Shown: in pieces, positions 61,568 through 64,000 of the stretch
Layout of the letters: the number at the start of each line of letters is the position of its first letter
Numbering within the stretch: position 1 is the stretch's first letter
From: Ferrovibrio sp046294345
GTDB lineage: Bacteria > Pseudomonadota > Alphaproteobacteria > Ferrovibrionales > Ferrovibrionaceae
Length of the DNA stretch: 64,000 bases
Reading direction: 5' to 3'
NCBI GenBank assembly: GCA_046294345.1
Contig: JBKBJT010000010.1
Span: 1-64,000 of the forward strand
Notes under the pieces: model-generated
Seen by the model: only the letters and a program-made list of their open reading frames with translations
The model's database searches: none
Told to the model about the DNA's origin: nothing
Made by a program: the position numbers and the translations under genes

Positions 61568-64000
61568 ATGTGGCTCACCCGCGTCAGCGTCAATAACCCC
61601 GTCTTCGCCACCATGATGATGGCGTCGCTGCTGGTGGTGGGCCTGTTTGCCTATTTCAAGCTCAGCATCGAGCAGTTTCCCGATGTGGAATTTCCCATCG
61701 TGGTGGTCGGCACCAACTACCCCGGCGCCACACCTGAAAGCGTGGAAAGCGAAGTCACCCGCCCCATCGAGGACGCCGTTAACACCATCAGCGGCGTGCG
61801 CTCGCTCACCTCGCGTTCGCTGGAAGGCCGCTCGACCGTCATCATCGAATTCGAGCTGACCGTCGATGCCGTGGAAGCGGTGCAGGATGTGCGCGAGAAG
61901 ATCGCACAGGTGACCCCCGGCTTCCGCGACGAGATCAAAACCCCGGAAATCACCCGCTTCTCGCCCGACAGCCAGCCGATCGCCTCCATCGCCGTGCGCA
62001 CCGAGCGTCGCGACCTGCGCGAGCTGACCACCCTGGCCGACCAGGTGATCCTCAAGCGCCTGCAGACCGTGCGCGGCGTCGGGCAGGCCTACATCGTCGG
62101 TGGCGTCAAGCGGCGCATCAACATCCTGCCGAACCCCGAGAAGATGCAGGCCTACGGCATCGGCATGGATCAGCTGATCAACGTGCTGAAAAGCGAAAAC
62201 CAGCAGCTTCCCGTCGGCACGCTGACGCGGCCGCAGACCGAATTCGTCGTGCAGATCGAAGGCCGCGTGATCGATCCGCGCAACCTGGCCCAGCTGGTGC
62301 TGGCGCGGCGCGGCGGCGCCTCGGTCACGCTGGGCGATGTCGCCACGGTGGAAGACGGCACCGAGGAAAAGGACGCCGTCGCCCTGTTCGATGGCGACCG
62401 CCTGCTGGCGATCAGCTTCATCAAGGTGCAGGGCTCCAATACCCTGGAAGTGATCACCGGGCTGAAGGAAGCCGTGAAGGAACTGCAGGCCGACCTGCCC
62501 TCCGACATAACCCTGCAATTCATGCGCGACGACAGCCGCGCCATCCTGGTCTCGGTCAATGGCGTGCAGCGCACCCTGATCGAGGGCGCCATCCTCACCG
62601 TACTGATCGTCTTCCTGTTCCTCAATTCATGGCGCAGCACCATCATCACCGGCCTGACCCTGCCGATTGCCGTGATCGGCACGCTGGCGGCGGTTTATGC
62701 CGCCGGCTTCACGCTGAACAAGCTCACCCTGATGGCGCTGTCGCTCGCCATCGGCATTCTGATCGACGACGCCATCGTGGTGCGCGAGAACATCACCCGC
62801 CATGTTGCCATGGGCAAGAGCCATCGCCAGGCGGCGCTGGACGGCACCAACGAGATCGGCCTGGCCGTGCTGGCCACCACCTTCTCCATCGTCGCCGTCT
62901 TCCTGCCGGTCGCCTTCATGGGCGGCATCATCGGGCGGTTCTTCCTGCAGTTCGGCATCACCGTCACTGTGGCGGTGCTGATCTCTCTGTTCGTCAGCTT
63001 CACGCTCGACCCGATGCTGTCCAGCGTGTGGCACGACCCCGACAGCCTCCCCAATGCCAAACGCGGACCGATCGGTCGTGCCGTGGCCGTGGTCGACCGG
63101 CTCATGGAACGGCTCGGCCGGTTTTATCGTCACGTACTGCGCTGGAGCCTGCGGCGCCGCTGGGCCGTGCTGCTGATCGCCGTCCTGAGCCTGGTCGGCA
63201 GCGTCATGCTGGTCGGCCGGCTGGGCACAGAATTCGTGCCCGAACCCGACCTTTCGGAAATCCTGGTCGAGATCACCACCCCGCCCGGCTCGGCCATCGA
63301 TTATACCGAGGCCAAGATCCGCCAGGTGCAGGATGCCCTGAAGGAATTCCCCGAGGTCGAATATTCCTTCGCCTCGATCAATGCCGGCGCCTTCTCCCGC
63401 CGCAATGTCGGCACGCTGTATGTGCGTTTCGTACCCCTGGAGCAGCGCAAACGCACGCCGCAGCAGATGACCCAGCCCTTCCGCGACCGCCTGAACCGGA
63501 TCGCCGGCATCGACAACATCAATATCGGCCTGCCCAACCTGGGCGGCGGCCTGAACAAGCCGATCATGATCGCGCTCAAGGGCCAGGACATCGCCGAGCT
63601 CGACCGCCTGTCGCAGGAAGCCATGGCGATCATCCGCACCGTGCCCGGCGTGGTCGATCTGGAATCCAGCCTGAAAGCCAACAAACCCACCGTGGCGCTG
63701 GATATCGACCGCGCCCTGGCCGCAGACCTGGGCGTCAGCATTTCTTCCATCGCCGCCACCCTGCGTCCGCTGCTGGCCGGCGAGGAAGCCGGCACCTGGA
63801 AGGCACCCGACGATGAAAGCTACGACGTCTTCGTGCGCCTGCCGCGCGACGACCGTACCGGCCTGCCCGACCTGGAGCGCATCTATGTCGCCTCCACCCA
63901 GACGAATGCCGACGGCAATCCCAGGATGATCGCCCTGGCCCAGGTGGTGACGATCCAGCCCTCGACCGGCTCGACCCAGATCAACCGCCGCGACCTGGCC
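61568..64000 (+). CDS. RND efflux permease (pump 3), partial at window end
   Basis: The first 811 codons of an RND pump of about 1030 residues; the gene runs off the end of the window with no stop. The start MWLTRVSVNNPVFATMMMAS has GGGGGTAACACCGC upstream. YPGATPESVESEVTRPIEDAV and helix-4 AIGILIDDAIVVRENITRH carry the proton-relay aspartates. Partner of the adaptor 35 bases upstream. The subfamily differs from pumps 1 and 2 in its N-terminal signature. Confidence 0.93.
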   Translation, partial: MWLTRVSVNNPVFATMMMASLLVVGLFAYFKLSIEQFPDVEFPIVVVGTNYPGATPESVESEVTRPIEDAVNTISGVRSLTSRSLEGRSTVIIEFELTVDAVEAVQDVREKIAQVTPGFRDEIKTPEITRFSPDSQPIASIAVRTERRDLRELTTLADQVILKRLQTVRGVGQAYIVGGVKRRINILPNPEKMQAYGIGMDQLINVLKSENQQLPVGTLTRPQTEFVVQIEGRVIDPRNLAQLVLARRGGASVTLGDVATVEDGTEEKDAVALFDGDRLLAISFIKVQGSNTLEVITGLKEAVKELQADLPSDITLQFMRDDSRAILVSVNGVQRTLIEGAILTVLIVFLFLNSWRSTIITGLTLPIAVIGTLAAVYAAGFTLNKLTLMALSLAIGILIDDAIVVRENITRHVAMGKSHRQAALDGTNEIGLAVLATTFSIVAVFLPVAFMGGIIGRFFLQFGITVTVAVLISLFVSFTLDPMLSSVWHDPDSLPNAKRGPIGRAVAVVDRLMERLGRFYRHVLRWSLRRRWAVLLIAVLSLVGSVMLVGRLGTEFVPEPDLSEILVEITTPPGSAIDYTEAKIRQVQDALKEFPEVEYSFASINAGAFSRRNVGTLYVRFVPLEQRKRTPQQMTQPFRDRLNRIAGIDNINIGLPNLGGGLNKPIMIALKGQDIAELDRLSQEAMAIIRTVPGVVDLESSLKANKPTVALDIDRALAADLGVSISSIAATLRPLLAGEEAGTWKAPDDESYDVFVRLPRDDRTGLPDLERIYVASTQTNADGNPRMIALAQVVTIQPSTGSTQINRRDLA

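Overview
The window is chromosomal DNA of a GC-rich Gram-negative bacterium, almost certainly an alphaproteobacterium near the Rhodospirillales. The grounds are a cysteine-free ribosomal protein L31, a DUF1013/TrcR cell-cycle regulator, DUF1192, DUF3309 and RHH_4 small proteins, a 5-aminolevulinate synthase (C4 haem pathway), and a heat-shock gene with an alphaproteobacterial RpoH-type promoter. Genes are dense, with many ATGA overlaps. I see no rRNA, tRNA, CRISPR array, insertion sequence or prophage. The species cannot be named from this sequence. The sequence stops inside the last gene.

Layout. 0-6.5 kb: class I aldolase, a membrane pair (YjgN-like DUF898 protein plus M48 protease), Hsp20, L31 and an exported trypsin-like protease. 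6.7-9.6 kb: an ABC exporter half-transporter overlapping a paraoxonase/SMP-30-like enzyme. 9.6-13.6 kb: a MotA/ExbB-like and MotB/OmpA-like pair with a DUF3574 protein, then an Ala/Pro-rich OmpA-like protein. 13.7-17.3 kb: suhB-like phosphatase, thiE, an alpha/beta hydrolase and metY. 17.4-20.9 kb: a TetR regulator and small conserved genes, a quinone oxidoreductase and trcR. 21.3-25.2 kb: an oligopeptide-type ABC transporter without a binding-protein gene. 25.2-31 kb: RND pump 1, an RHH protein and aspartate aminotransferase. 31.4-38 kb: an orphan NMT1-type binding protein, MFS and EamA transporters, a tandem methyltransferase and EttA. 38-43.5 kb: a histone-deacetylase-family enzyme and RND pump 2. 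43.5-49.7 kb: Hpt protein, degenerate receiver, flavin reductase-like protein, hemA, an orphan P-loop protein, OmpW, chorismate mutase and small envelope proteins. 49.8-56.8 kb: SDR, MBL hydrolase, acyl-CoA dehydrogenase, TsaC, an FAD-linked hydroxyacid dehydrogenase and a RibD-like protein. 56.8-64 kb: TAXI-TRAP transporter, DUF488 and RND pump 3 (cut by the window end).

How it fits together. Most of the window is core metabolism plus envelope and transport functions. The regulatory DNA is more distinctive than the gene content: an RpoH-type promoter before hsp20, an FNR/FixK box before ompW, a CRP-type palindrome abutting a second perfect palindrome before RND pump 3, a TTGACG palindrome before the MBL/SDR pair, a terminator-bearing leader before metY, and a hairpin terminator inside the TRAP operon.

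No certain new system was found. The best leads are an exact 200-residue tandem duplication in a methyltransferase, a short P-loop protein behind an AT-rich tract, an Hpt gene facing a receiver that lacks its phospho-acceptor Asp, and the ZorAB-like motor pair with DUF3574. All functional calls rest on reading motifs by eye; no database search was run.
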